Part shown: positions 1 to 10,760 of the stretch, piece by piece
Numbering within the stretch: position 1 is the first letter of the stretch
How the letters are laid out: the number at the start of each line of letters is the position of its first letter
Assembly (NCBI GenBank): GCA_015490455.1
Contig: WFXU01000011.1
Location: forward strand, 12,501 to 74,315
Reading direction: 5' to 3'
Source of the DNA: Hyphomicrobiales bacterium
Lineage (GTDB): Bacteria; Pseudomonadota; Alphaproteobacteria; Rhizobiales; Devosiaceae
Length of the DNA stretch: 61,815 nt
Translations under genes and position numbers: made by a program
Notes under the pieces: model-generated
The model's input: the letters and a program-made list of their open reading frames with translations, nothing else
The model's database searches: none
Told to the model about the DNA's origin: nothing

Positions 1-62
1 TTGACGATTCTATTTCTCTATACGGAGGAATATTGAATTGCGAACATTGATAATGAGAACAA
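1..62 (+). other. end of 16S-23S spacer with 5' arm of the 23S processing stem
   Basis: This is the last part of the internal transcribed spacer. Bases 40-67 are complementary to 2775-2803 just after 23S, with a single extra T in the 3' arm. They would form a stem of about 28 base pairs that closes the whole 23S, the usual RNase III substrate for releasing pre-23S. The 16S gene and any spacer tRNAs lie upstream, outside the window. Confidence 0.8.
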
Positions 63-2774
<2,712 letters not shown>

Positions 2775-2780
<6 letters not shown>

Positions 2781-2803
2781 TGTTCTCATTTATCAATGTT
2801 CGC
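2775..2803 (+). other. 3' arm of the 23S processing stem
   Basis: This segment is the near-perfect reverse complement of bases 40-67. Pairing of the two arms would loop out the 23S rRNA as a double-stranded RNase III target. Confidence 0.8.
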
Positions 2804-3102
2804 AGCACTAGTGTTGTTTCATTGTTGAATGTTTGAATGATTCGGTTAGAACGCCAACATTTATATAACAATAAATGCCAGAATATATGCCTTGCACTGT
2901 TAGTGTGAAGTTTCCTTCACATTGACATTATGCCAAAGGGGAAAGAAGGACTAAGCCTTTAGGCTGAGAACTTTGCACAGTTTTGTGCCCCCAGTCGTAA
3001 GGCTCAGCTTAGCTTTAGCTAAGCTGGAGTGAGTTGCAAGACATATAGATTTTGCCGCAAGGCAAAGATTTTCCAGAATTCACACCCTAATTGCTTTTCG
3101 CT
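2804..3102 (+). other. 23S-5S spacer with hairpins
   Basis: About 300 bases with no tRNA. I see a 7-bp hairpin with a 4-base loop at 2904-2921 (arms TGTGAAG and CTTCACA). A perfect 10-bp palindrome lies at 3005-3026 (arms CAGCTTAGCT and AGCTAAGCTG). Bases 3087-3109 pair with 3215-3237 around 5S with about three mismatches. These look like rRNA-processing structures. Confidence 0.6.
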
Positions 3103-3221
3103 GATCTGGTGGTTATTGCGGAGCGCCCAGAACACGATCCCATTCCGAACTCGAACGTTAAATGCTCCAGCGCCGATGGTACTTTGTCTTAAGGCATGGG
3201 AGAGTAGGTCACTGCCAGATC
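3103..3221 (+). rRNA. rrf: 5S ribosomal RNA
   Basis: Conserved 5S blocks are present: CCCATTCCGAACTCGAACGT, GCGCCGATGGTACT and GGGAGAGTAGGTC. The terminal helix GATCTGG (3103-3109) pairs with CCAGATC (3215-3221), which fixes the ends and gives 119 nt. An outer imperfect stem (3087-3109 with 3215-3237) would be the precursor-processing helix. No tRNA-fMet follows; a terminator comes next. Confidence 0.95.
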
Positions 3222-3275
3222 TGCCAAAAGCAATTAGGTTCTTATTTGATTATAGCGATGTTAAAAGAAAAAATT

Positions 3276-3315
3276 AAAAAGCCCCTGCCCTTATTTGGTC
3301 AGGGGCTTTTGCTTT
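3276..3315 (+). terminator. rRNA operon terminator
   Basis: GCCCCTG (3281-3287) pairs with CAGGGGC (3300-3306), flanked by an A run before and TTTT after. It has the shape of an intrinsic terminator and ends the rRNA operon directly after 5S. Confidence 0.9.
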
Positions 3316-3392
3316 TTGGGTAAAGGTCAGTCATCAGGTTTATAAGATAGAGGCAAGGTCACTACCCACAGCCAAGGCGACGCTATCAATCC

Positions 3393-3501
3393 CACCCTAA
3401 CCGCTACTGGCTACAACTTCCGCCCTATCCCCAAATCTACCAAACCTCTTTGGTGCAAAATCCGGATAAGGCTAATATCAAAACATTTAGCAAAAATCGC
3501 G
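3393..3501. repeat. dispersed palindromic intergenic repeat, copy 1
   Basis: About 93 core bases (3409-3501) align with 43599-43688 at roughly three-quarters identity by eye, in the same orientation. The core carries inverted arms GCCCTATCC (3422-3430) and GGATAAGGC (3464-3472) around a small internal hairpin (ACCAAA/TTTGGT). It lies between the rRNA terminator and a convergent gene. It has no coding content and resembles a REP or MITE-like element. The rest of the gap, 3316-3392, shows nothing I recognise. Confidence 0.65.
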
Positions 3502-3531
3502 TAGTTCACGGGCGACTATAAATTGCGTATA

Positions 3532-4797
3532 TTATTGCGATTTTGCTATTGCCCGAAACATTTCAATAGTTTTTCTTTTAACTAAATTTCCACCCGCTCC
3601 ATCATTACGAAAATTTCTATCAGCCGATGTTTTTACAATTACCACCCCCATTTTGCGATTAACATAAATATATTGTCCATAAATTCCAGTGGCAAAAAAT
3701 TCCTCTTCGGCATTAAGTGGCACCCACCATTGATAGCCATAGCCAAATTTATCACTATTATAAATTGAGGGTGGCGCGCTTGGTAAGACGGAATCTATTG
3801 CCCATTTAAGGGGGATTATTTGCTCCTCTCCCCATTTTCCCTTTTGTAAAAATAATTGACCAAATAGGGCATAATCGCGGCTTCTCATATTCAGCCCGCC
3901 AAGTGCAAAAGCCACACCATAGCCATCGCTAATATAATAAGCATCATCAAGAGGGCCTATTTTACTCCAAATTTTCTCCGATAATAATTCGGCTATGCTC
4001 TTAGAGGTAACCGCTCTTAAAACCATAGCTAAAATATGTGTATCAATTGAAACATATTGGCGCGCTGTGCCTGCCTTTCGGACTCTATCTTTAATCCCAA
4101 TTGCAAATTTATCCATTGAGCCACCCAACGCTAATATACGTCCCATCCTGTTTATATCGGAGTTAAAATCCATATAATCTTCATTAAATTTAACTCCGCT
4201 GGCCATGCGTAATACATCTATAATTGCTACTCCATTATAGGCGGATTGCTCTAATTCTGGCACATATTTAGTTACGGCATCATCAAGACTGTCAATATAT
4301 CCTTCTTCAAGCGCTATGCCAAATAAGGCCGAAAGAAAAGATTTTGCAATTGACCAAGAAATTCTCCTATCCTGTGCTGAGCTTCCCAAATAATATTCTT
4401 CAAAACTAATTTTGCCATTACTAACAACCAATAAAGAAGTAGTGGCAGTTTCTTTTAGATAGTTAGCTACATTAATAATACGCCCTTCAAATGCAAAATT
4501 TTGCACTAATTCTTTTGGCTCTTCTTCCCATTGATAAATTATATCTCCTCTTTTTACCGGGATTGTAAGAAAGAGCTTTTGCATGTTAGAAAAATTACTA
4601 ACGATATTTTCCTGCGAAAATAAATTATTTACGTGATAAAGACGCAACAGACGCTCATAATTAAATAGAGCAAGAATTATTGATAAAAATAAAAATATAC
4701 AAAGTAGATAGACAGATAATTTAATATATTTACGCAATTTGCTCTTCCCCCCTGCTCCTTTATTCCCCTGTCTCCTTGTCTCCTGTATATTCATCAT
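3532..4797 (-). CDS. membrane-anchored serine hydrolase (class C beta-lactamase family)
   Basis: This 421-residue protein belongs to the beta-lactamase/transpeptidase-like fold (PF00144 type). A single membrane segment at about residues 24-45 suggests an inner-membrane anchor with the enzyme in the periplasm. The catalytic SxxK is SIAK at 149-152, and the second motif is Y-V-S at 248-250. The family includes carboxypeptidases, esterases and 6-aminohexanoate-dimer hydrolases, so the substrate cannot be given; a penicillinase role is not implied. Residues 5-20 are rich in Gln, Arg, Gly and Lys and are encoded by a purine-rich tract much like the one near 59.1 kb, which suggests acquired sequence at the N-terminus. 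There is no clear Shine-Dalgarno before the ATG-ATG start. Confidence 0.8.
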   Translation of the reverse strand: MMNIQETRRQGNKGAGGKSKLRKYIKLSVYLLCIFLFLSIILALFNYERLLRLYHVNNLFSQENIVSNFSNMQKLFLTIPVKRGDIIYQWEEEPKELVQNFAFEGRIINVANYLKETATTSLLVVSNGKISFEEYYLGSSAQDRRISWSIAKSFLSALFGIALEEGYIDSLDDAVTKYVPELEQSAYNGVAIIDVLRMASGVKFNEDYMDFNSDINRMGRILALGGSMDKFAIGIKDRVRKAGTARQYVSIDTHILAMVLRAVTSKSIAELLSEKIWSKIGPLDDAYYISDGYGVAFALGGLNMRSRDYALFGQLFLQKGKWGEEQIIPLKWAIDSVLPSAPPSIYNSDKFGYGYQWWVPLNAEEEFFATGIYGQYIYVNRKMGVVIVKTSADRNFRNDGAGGNLVKRKTIEMFRAIAKSQ

Positions 4798-4867
4798 AGA
4801 GATTGAGTTAATATTGACAATAACATAATATCAAAATCAGAACTATCCATTTAACAAAAGGCACATA

Positions 4868-5275
4868 ATGCAAAAAATTATTAAAATAGAAACAAATGGT
4901 TTTGGGCTTTATGAATTCACTAAAGAAGTAGTCAAATTTGCGGCTGAAGCAAATCAAAAAGTAGGATTGCTCAATCTATTTGTCCGCCATACTTCTTGCT
5001 CTTTATTAATTCAGGAAAATGCCGATCCTGACGTGCAAAAAGATTTGATGGAATTTTTTTCTCGCTTAGTGCCGCAAAATATGAGTTGGGTAAGACATAT
5101 ATTAGAGGGGGCAGATGATATGCCCGCCCATATTAAATCTGCCCTAACAAATGTCTCTATCTCAATTCCGCTGGCAGATAGTAAACCTATGCTTGGCACC
5201 TGGCAGGGTATATTTTTATTTGAGCACCGACATTATCCGCATAGTCGGGAAATAATTATGCATATAACGGCGTAA
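4868..5275 (+). CDS. yjbQ: YjbQ family protein (UPF0047)
   Basis: This 135-residue cytosolic protein matches the YjbQ/UPF0047 family over its whole length. Family hallmarks seen are HTSCSLLIQEN near residue 42, GADDMPAHIKS near 78, and the C-terminal LGTWQGIFLFEHR. Members show weak thiamine-phosphate synthase activity in Escherichia coli, but the physiological role is not settled. It is divergent from the serine hydrolase with about 70 bases between starts. The start ATG gives the normal family length. The gene appears monocistronic; the next gene is convergent. Confidence 0.85.
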   Translation: MQKIIKIETNGFGLYEFTKEVVKFAAEANQKVGLLNLFVRHTSCSLLIQENADPDVQKDLMEFFSRLVPQNMSWVRHILEGADDMPAHIKSALTNVSISIPLADSKPMLGTWQGIFLFEHRHYPHSREIIMHITA

Positions 5276-5338
5276 ATTATCATAAATTTACTGTTCTCTT
5301 TCACCACCCTCTTGATTGCCCCTTTTTATTATTCTCTT

Positions 5339-5950
5339 TCACTGCCCCTTTTCTTTTTGCCTGGCCCGTGCCAAAGCGGGTCTTGCCCAAATCCGATCAA
5401 TATATCGCCTATATTTTTCAGGAATGGCTAATCTTTCATGTCTTGCCCACTGCCCGATTTGTGCCAAAAAAATATCAACAACAGAAAAATTATCCCCCAT
5501 TGCATAGTCCCTACTTCCTAAACGGGTAAGCAATGTTTCAACCGATCTGGAAAATTCAAATTCAACCCAATCCTTAATATTAATTTTGAGATTATCGGGG
5601 ATTAATTGAGTGGTCTTTTTGTGTTTTCTATAGGCCCAAACCGGCGCTTCCAATTCTGATTGCGCAAAATATAGCCAACTATCTATCTCTGCCCGCTCAA
5701 TAGTTGCACAAGGGGCTGATAATCCCTTTTGCGGGTGCTTATCACAAAGATAAAGACAAATTGCCGCACTATCGCTAATTGGATGATTATCAACCAATAG
5801 GGTTGGTATTTTGCCGCTCGGATTTACGGCCAAAATTTCTTTACTATGGGGCAATAGGCTGATAAATTCATATTCTAACTCAAGCTCTTCCAATAGCCAG
5901 GAAACACGAATAGAGCGGGTTCCTGCCAGACCATAAAGCCTATATTTCAT
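5339..5950 (-). CDS. glutathione S-transferase family protein
   Basis: This 203-residue protein has the two-part GST fold. A thioredoxin-like N-terminal domain (about 1-75) holds NPSGKIPTL and the glutathione gamma-Glu contact DSAAICLYL. An all-helical C-terminal domain includes GDNFSVVDIFLAQ. It is expected to be a soluble cytosolic enzyme or stress protein; the substrate is unknown. I start it at MKYRLYG because GGGGGA lies six bases before that ATG. An in-frame ATG 12 bases upstream lacks such a site. It lies just downstream of rpoH on the same strand with a 45-base gap, so it could be co-transcribed with it. Confidence 0.85.
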   Translation of the reverse strand: MKYRLYGLAGTRSIRVSWLLEELELEYEFISLLPHSKEILAVNPSGKIPTLLVDNHPISDSAAICLYLCDKHPQKGLSAPCATIERAEIDSWLYFAQSELEAPVWAYRKHKKTTQLIPDNLKINIKDWVEFEFSRSVETLLTRLGSRDYAMGDNFSVVDIFLAQIGQWARHERLAIPEKYRRYIDRIWARPALARARQKEKGQ

Positions 5951-5995
5951 AAATTCCCCCATTATTACGTAAATTGATTAGCTTATATTCCAGCT

Positions 5996-6871
5996 TTATG
6001 CTGGTTGTTTTTGCATATTTGCTTTTACCTCATCTTGAACTTTTTCAAAGGCGCGCACTTCAATTTGTCTAATACGTTCGCGCGAAACATTAAATTCTTT
6101 AGCTAATTGATCAAGAGTAAGCGGCTTATCGCGCAATCTTCTGGCCGCAAAAATTTTTCTTTCACGCTCATTAAGCACTTTCATAGCATCTTCAACCATT
6201 TGCATGCGCTGTTCATATTCTTCGCTATCGCCAAGTGCTGTTTCCTGATCTGGCGTTTCATCAATAAGCCAATCCTGCCATTCGCTGCTTTCTTCGTCAT
6301 TTTTCATTGGCGCATTAAGCGAAGCATCGCCAGAAAGGCGCGCATTCATGGAAATTACTTCATCTTCGCTAACATTTAGCTGGTTAGCAATTTGTTTTAT
6401 TTGCTCAGGATGTATTGCCCCATCATCAAGGGCTGCAATTTGGCTCTTAATTTTACGCAAATTAAAAAATAATCTCTTTTGGGCGGCCGTTGTGCCAATT
6501 TTTACCAAAGACCAAGAACGTAAAACATATTCCTGAATTGAAGCCTTTATCCACCACATAGCATATGTTGCCAGGCGAAATCCCTTATCTGGCTCAAAGC
6601 GCTTTACCGCGTGCATTAAACCAACATTACCCTCAGAAATAACCTCAGAAATAGGTAGGCCATAACCACGATAGCCCATTGCGATTTTGGCAACTAGGCG
6701 CAAATGAGAGGTAATTAATTTTTGCGCCGCCTCCGGATCCTGATGTTCTCTATAGCGCTTGGCTAGCATAAATTCCTCATCGGGCTGCAACATTGGATAT
6801 TTACGTATTTCCTGTAAATATCTATCAAGACCGGAATTGGAGCTTAAAGTCGGCAGATTTGATTTTGTCAT
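5996..6871 (-). CDS. rpoH: RNA polymerase sigma-32 (heat-shock) factor RpoH
   Basis: This 291-residue sigma-70 family factor directs transcription of heat-shock genes. Region 2 (about 45-120) includes HLRLVAKIAMGYRGYG and YAMWWIKASIQEY. The RpoH box QKRLFFNLR follows near residue 130. Region 4 at the C-terminus has LTLDQLAKEFNVSRERIRQIE. I prefer the start at MTKSNLPTLS, as in rhizobial RpoH proteins; an ATG 12 bases upstream (6883) is possible. Housekeeping factors are longer and lack the RpoH box, so this is not RpoD. rluD lies upstream on the same strand, about 200 bases away, an order common in Rhizobiales. Confidence 0.95.
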   Translation of the reverse strand: MTKSNLPTLSSNSGLDRYLQEIRKYPMLQPDEEFMLAKRYREHQDPEAAQKLITSHLRLVAKIAMGYRGYGLPISEVISEGNVGLMHAVKRFEPDKGFRLATYAMWWIKASIQEYVLRSWSLVKIGTTAAQKRLFFNLRKIKSQIAALDDGAIHPEQIKQIANQLNVSEDEVISMNARLSGDASLNAPMKNDEESSEWQDWLIDETPDQETALGDSEEYEQRMQMVEDAMKVLNERERKIFAARRLRDKPLTLDQLAKEFNVSRERIRQIEVRAFEKVQDEVKANMQKQPA

Positions 6872-7069
6872 TAATTTTCTCATTTCCCTTTGAAGCGGAG
6901 CGAGCGATTCTACCTGATTATCAGCGCAAAACCAACTGCTAATCTTATAGGAAGCAATTATGTCCCTTTTATATCCATTAGCATATAGGGGAAAATTATT
7001 ATTTTTCTACCCCTTCAATAATAGTTCAAATTAAATTTGCAAAATAGTCATAATAAAATATCAATTTAT

Positions 7070-8056
7070 CTAACTATATGGGGCTAAGGCTAGGTCTAAT
7101 TTTTTTAAGGGGCCGGGTAATTCGGCCTCAAAAATCATGAGTTTATTGCTTTTTGGGTGGGCAAAGGCTAAAAGTGCCGCATGTAGTGCCTGCCCATTAA
7201 GCGAATTTATAATATTTGCCAGATTATTTGGCAATTTTCTTACCTTTGTAGCAAAGCCTCCCCCATAAAGCGAATCAGCTAATAATGGGTGCTTAATATT
7301 AGCCATATGCACTCTGATTTGATGGGTCCTACCCGTTTGTAGGGTGCATTTTATCTTAGAAATTTGCCAATTTTTTTCCCCATATTTATTTATTATTTCA
7401 TAGTGGGTTATGGCCTTTTTCCCATCATTCCTAACTGCCTGCTTAAGGCGATTATATTTATCGCGCCCAATTGGCATATTTATTGTCCCAGAATTTTGCA
7501 TAACCCCCCCCCAACAATAGGCAATATAGGAACGTTTTAGCACTCCTTTTTTGCCGTGATCGGCAAATTGTTCGCTTAAATTATTATGCGCATATTGAGT
7601 TTTTGCTACCACCATAATGCCGGAACTATCCTTATCTAAGCGGTGCACAATGCCGGGTCGTTTTACCCCGCCTATTCCTAATAATTGCTCCCCACAATGA
7701 TGAATAAGTGCATTAACCAATGTTCCACTAGAATGGCCAGGAGCTGGATGCACAACCAATCCTGCCGGCTTATCTATGACAATAATTTCTTCATCTTCAT
7801 AAATAATATTTAGCTCTATATTTTCTCCCTTTGGCTCAGGGTCAATTGGCTCTGGAGAAAATAAAATTATTTTATCTTTAGGTTTGACCTTATATTTTGG
7901 CTCGCATATTGTAACTTTATTGACCAAAACAGCGCCTTGCAAAATTAATTGTTTAATGCGCGTTCTGCTTAGTTTAGACTGAGCCAGCGCCAAGAAAATA
8001 TCAAGTCGCTGATTTTGCTCTTTTTCGCTAACAATATATGTTTTTTCTTTTTGCAA
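7070..8056 (-). CDS. rluD: 23S rRNA pseudouridine synthase, RluD type
   Basis: This 328-residue RNA-modifying enzyme has an N-terminal S4 RNA-binding domain (about 15-65) and an RluA/RluD catalytic domain. The catalytic motif GIVHRLDKDSSG places the nucleophile at Asp141; TGRTHQIRVHM is the second family block. RluD makes the pseudouridines of helix 69 of 23S rRNA. Specificity within the RluA/C/D family is inferred from length, the S4 domain and neighbourhood with rpoH. The start is TTG at 8056 with only a weak ribosome-binding site, and it lies 12 bases from the start of the divergent neighbour. Confidence 0.92.
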   Translation of the reverse strand: MQKEKTYIVSEKEQNQRLDIFLALAQSKLSRTRIKQLILQGAVLVNKVTICEPKYKVKPKDKIILFSPEPIDPEPKGENIELNIIYEDEEIIVIDKPAGLVVHPAPGHSSGTLVNALIHHCGEQLLGIGGVKRPGIVHRLDKDSSGIMVVAKTQYAHNNLSEQFADHGKKGVLKRSYIAYCWGGVMQNSGTINMPIGRDKYNRLKQAVRNDGKKAITHYEIINKYGEKNWQISKIKCTLQTGRTHQIRVHMANIKHPLLADSLYGGGFATKVRKLPNNLANIINSLNGQALHAALLAFAHPKSNKLMIFEAELPGPLKKLDLALAPYS

Positions 8057-8068
8057 AGTGGAACTTTC

Positions 8069-8452
8069 ATGTCTGATAATTCGTCTAAAGATAAATCCAG
8101 TAAAGATAATTTGGCAAATGAAAATATTTCCCCTGAAACTATTGCCGTAATAAATAGGGCAAAAAAATCTTTTCTATTTTCCATTAGCCTGTTGATTATA
8201 GGTCTTATTATTGTCGCTATAGCTATTATTTATCGGGACGGGGGGAATGATAATATTTTACAAAATAATTCTCAGGCGGCAAATTATTCGCTCGGAATGA
8301 TAGTTATTCCGGAGGGAGCGCAAATTATTTCGGTTGTGCCAAGTGAGGGAATGATCGGGGTTAGCTATATTTTGAATGGTAAGGAAAAACTGCGCCTGAT
8401 TGATGGTAATAATGGGGCAATTATTCGTGATATAGATTTTGTCAGAGATTAA
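8069..8452 (+). CDS. small single-pass membrane protein, possibly DUF6476-like
   Basis: This 127-residue protein has a charged, Ser/Lys/Asp-rich N-terminus, one membrane segment at about 35-55, and a C-terminal domain outside the membrane. That domain reads like the small alphaproteobacterial family whose members have IPEGA followed by short beta strands (MIVIPEGAQIISV, then GNNGAIIRDIDF). The function is unknown. I start it at ATG 8069, because the upstream in-frame ATG (8015) would lie inside rluD. The start codons of this gene and rluD face away from each other with only 12 bases between, so their 5' leaders must overlap. Confidence 0.7.
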   Translation: MSDNSSKDKSSKDNLANENISPETIAVINRAKKSFLFSISLLIIGLIIVAIAIIYRDGGNDNILQNNSQAANYSLGMIVIPEGAQIISVVPSEGMIGVSYILNGKEKLRLIDGNNGAIIRDIDFVRD

Positions 8453-8487
8453 TATTAAATATTACCATTATTTGAGGTTGGCTTATA

Positions 8488-9039
8488 TTATTCCGCAATA
8501 TTAACGCCAAAAATACTGCCCAAAATTATTAATCCGACAAAGCCTGCTGTAAGTTGAGCGACAAAAAATATAATAATCTGCCCAATATTTAATTTTATAA
8601 TCAGGCGCATAATATTTATTTTAATAATAATTGTTCCTATTGCCAAAATTAGCACAAATAATAGGCTCTGCACCCGGAATAAAGCCGGAATTGCCATTAA
8701 TATAATAATGATAAAATTTGACCAAAAATCAGCAATTAAATAAGCTCTTAGCCGCTCAATTAGATTAAATTGGTTTAAGACAATAGCCGCTACCCCAATT
8801 TGAATAAGATATATTGTGCTGATAAAAATAGTTGCTTCACGTGGGCCTAATAATTGTTGTTGAGCGTGGCCGGCAATAATGGGCATATGGGCATTAATCG
8901 CAATTGACAATATTAGGGCAATTATAGCTCCGATGAGCCCATAGTCAGAATTATCAAAATATTTTTCACTATCTTTTTGCCCTCCAGCGAGCGCAAAGAC
9001 CCCCCTTGTTGCCGAAACTGCTTCATCGATAAGCGTCAT
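8488..9039 (-). CDS. multi-pass membrane protein of unknown function
   Basis: This 183-residue, very hydrophobic protein has about five predicted membrane segments (roughly 33-53, 68-88, 105-121, 123-143, 152-176). A short polar N-terminus contains FALAGGQKDSEKYFDNSDYG. The general look, a soluble head followed by packed hydrophobic helices, recalls Yip1-type or small rhizobial inner-membrane proteins, but I cannot assign a family. It is convergent with the preceding gene, with a 35-base gap. Codon use matches the neighbours, and the open frame across nearly 550 bases supports a real gene. Confidence 0.65.
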   Translation of the reverse strand: MTLIDEAVSATRGVFALAGGQKDSEKYFDNSDYGLIGAIIALILSIAINAHMPIIAGHAQQQLLGPREATIFISTIYLIQIGVAAIVLNQFNLIERLRAYLIADFWSNFIIIILMAIPALFRVQSLLFVLILAIGTIIIKINIMRLIIKLNIGQIIIFFVAQLTAGFVGLIILGSIFGVNIAE

Positions 9040-9506
9040 TATGAAATAAAGCCCAAACTATTAAAATATGTCACTCTCTTTTGCTAAGTTTTTATTTATA
9101 AATCAAGTAGAAAGAAGAGATATATTATTTTTAATATTATTGGAAAAATAATCAAAATTAAGTGAGAATTTTACTCTGGCATAGTTAAAGTTCGTTTCAG
9201 ATGAATCAAAATCTGCATAAATTTAAGCGGATAGCTATTTTATATAGGGATGGCTGTTTTATACAAAGCCCCATGCCCTGTCAGATTACAAAAGCCAAGA
9301 TCTAATATTTGGGAAAGTTGATAATATCGAGGTTCCCGCTATGAAGCTTCGAGGAAGGGATTATGTGGTGCATTGCCCCACATCGAAACCGCTAAGTTCA
9401 GCTGCGCTTCACTAAGCTTGTTTTCGAACCCTAGCCCTAAAGGACTAAGCGTTCTTCCACCAACACTATCCGCATTAAAAACCGCCCCAAAAGGGGCGGC
9501 TTTTAA
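9040..9506. other. gene-poor stretch before tRNA-Ser
   Basis: No supportable gene. The first part is AT-rich. It contains a 16-base direct repeat with period 19 (GGATAGCTATTTTATA at 9230 and GGATGGCTGTTTTATA at 9249). The part from about 9330 to 9480 is noticeably richer in G+C than its surroundings and precedes the tRNA terminator at 9477-9504. Reading frames here overlap the tRNA and are not credible. Confidence 0.5.
9477..9504 (-). terminator. terminator of tRNA-Ser
   Basis: CCGCCCC (9482-9488) and GGGGCGG (9493-9499) form a 7-bp GC stem around AAAA. There is an A run on one side and TTTT on the other, so it can act in either direction. It sits immediately 3' of the minus-strand tRNA gene. 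Confidence 0.85.
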
Positions 9507-9596
9507 TGGCGGAGAGGAAGGGATTCGAACCCTCGAGACGACTGCTCGCCTACACGCTTTCCAGGCGTGCGCCTTCGACCACTCGGCCACCTCTCC
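9507..9596 (-). tRNA. tRNA-Ser, anticodon GGA
   Basis: The reverse strand begins GGAGAGGTGGCCGAGTGG and ends with GGTTCGAATCCC, CTCTCC and an encoded GCCA. The anticodon stem ACGC/GCGT frames CT-GGA-AA, which reads UCC/UCU serine codons. A long variable arm (about GTAGGCGAGCAGTCGTCTC) is the class II hallmark of tRNA-Ser. The gene is 90 nt including CCA. Confidence 0.96.
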
Positions 9597-10017
9597 ATCT
9601 ATGTTGCTGATATTACCATACCAGCTATATCTTAACAGGCGCATGCTACTCTATATTTTAGACGGCATAGCTTAAGCTCTGCCTTCGCGCCTTCGCCCCT
9701 GAGTCACCCATCCATCATAACGCCGGTAATTTTACCCCCATACCAGCATTTCTAACAAACCTAGCCTCTTGTGCCCCTCTTTCTACCTTAGTGCAACCAG
9801 ATTAGCCCCTGCCTATTCTCCATCATCAATCAACCCTTTTTCAAAGTCTGAATAAACAAAAATAAAGGAAAAAGGCAAGAAATTTCGCTTAAAAACACAC
9901 TTCTTAATAATAAATTCAAAAAAACTACAAAATAGGAAAAATTTTGATAAAAGATGGCTTCAACGGTAAATGCCAATATTATTATTGGCAAAAAGAATTT
10001 ATTGGGAGAAATATTTT
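9597..10017. other. gene-poor stretch after tRNA-Ser
   Basis: About 420 bases without a supportable gene. The part 9690-9840 is pyrimidine-rich on the plus strand and recognisably less AT-rich. 9840-9960 is very A-rich. No integrase, attachment-site duplicate of the tRNA 3' end, or terminator-like hairpin was seen. The promoter of tRNA-Ser should lie near 9600-9650, but I cannot pick it confidently. Confidence 0.4.
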
Positions 10018-10326
10018 ATGAAATTTTTTTTCCGAATTTTGGGAACATGGTTACTAGGATTAGCTTTAGTCTTGTTTGTAAGAGATATTGTTCTCTCTTT
10101 TGTTTCACTTTCAATAATTTCACCCTCTCTTTCACAAACGTGGAACGATTTACACGCACCAAGTTGGCTGGCTCTTAGCGACTATTTAACAAGTTCTTTG
10201 ACCCAATTTGGTGCCAAAAAAATAATTATTTTTATATTTAATCTTCCTGCCTGGTTAATTCCAACTATTTTGGGTATATTATTGCTAATTATAGGTAGAA
10301 ATAAAAATACTAAATTAGCCATATAA
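10018..10326 (+). CDS. small two-pass membrane protein
   Basis: This 102-residue protein has an N-terminal membrane segment (about 6-30, beginning FRILGTWLLGLALVLF) and a second near the C-terminus (about 76-96), ending in a basic tail GRNKNTK. The layout matches small uncharacterised inner-membrane proteins common in Rhizobiales, in which a conserved SLSQTW-like stretch separates two helices. The function is unknown. ATG 10018 is chosen because GGGAGAA lies before it; an in-frame ATG at 9970 would add a non-hydrophobic extension. The next gene on the same strand starts 55 bases later, so the two may share a transcript. Confidence 0.6.
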   Translation: MKFFFRILGTWLLGLALVLFVRDIVLSFVSLSIISPSLSQTWNDLHAPSWLALSDYLTSSLTQFGAKKIIIFIFNLPAWLIPTILGILLLIIGRNKNTKLAI

Positions 10327-10380
10327 TTGATTATGACGGCAAAATTTTAATATTTACAATTTCTAACCCATTTAATTCAG

Positions 10381-10758
10381 TTGAAAGTTGAAATTTTGAA
10401 TATATTTATCAGGGAAAATTTTGAACAATTTATTCTTGGGCTTAAAGCGGTGGAAATAGTTCATCAATGGGGAGATGCTTCAGTTGGCAAGGTTGGTGGG
10501 AAAATATTTGCCATATATAATATTTGGAATGAAAAAGATGAATGGCAAATTGCGTTTAAGTGCTCTGATATGAGTTTTGAAATATTACCAAATCTAAAGG
10601 GCATTAAAAAGGCAAAATATTTAGCTAGAGCAAAATGGGTCGCTATTTCTCCAAATTCTGAGCTTAACCAGGAAGATATAAAACAATATATCATTGAAGC
10701 ACATCAAATTATTGCCAAAAAACTGAGCAAGGCAAAACGCAAAAAATTAGATCTTTGA
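10381..10758 (+). CDS. MmcQ/YjbR-like protein
   Basis: This 125-residue soluble protein fits the MmcQ/YjbR family (double-wing, CyaY-like fold). Typical features are the early HQWGDASVGKVGGKIFAIY block, the central WQIAFKCSD strand, and the late ARAKWVAI block followed by a helix with YIIEAHQIIAKKL. It ends with a lysine-rich tail. The biological role of the family is not well defined; nucleic-acid binding has been suggested. The start is TTG at 10381, with no strong ribosome-binding site. It is convergent with the LppC-like gene, with a 2-base gap. Confidence 0.8.
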   Translation: MKVEILNIFIRENFEQFILGLKAVEIVHQWGDASVGKVGGKIFAIYNIWNEKDEWQIAFKCSDMSFEILPNLKGIKKAKYLARAKWVAISPNSELNQEDIKQYIIEAHQIIAKKLSKAKRKKLDL

Positions 10759-10760
10759 AT

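Noticed and set aside
9339-9675. Open frames of about 100 codons on both strands around 9.5 kb
   Set aside because: Both run through tRNA-Ser and its terminator. They are the well-known false translations of a tRNA-Ser gene.
9597-10017. Integrated element or attachment site at tRNA-Ser
   Set aside because: No integrase, repeat of the tRNA 3' end, or phage genes were seen on either side.
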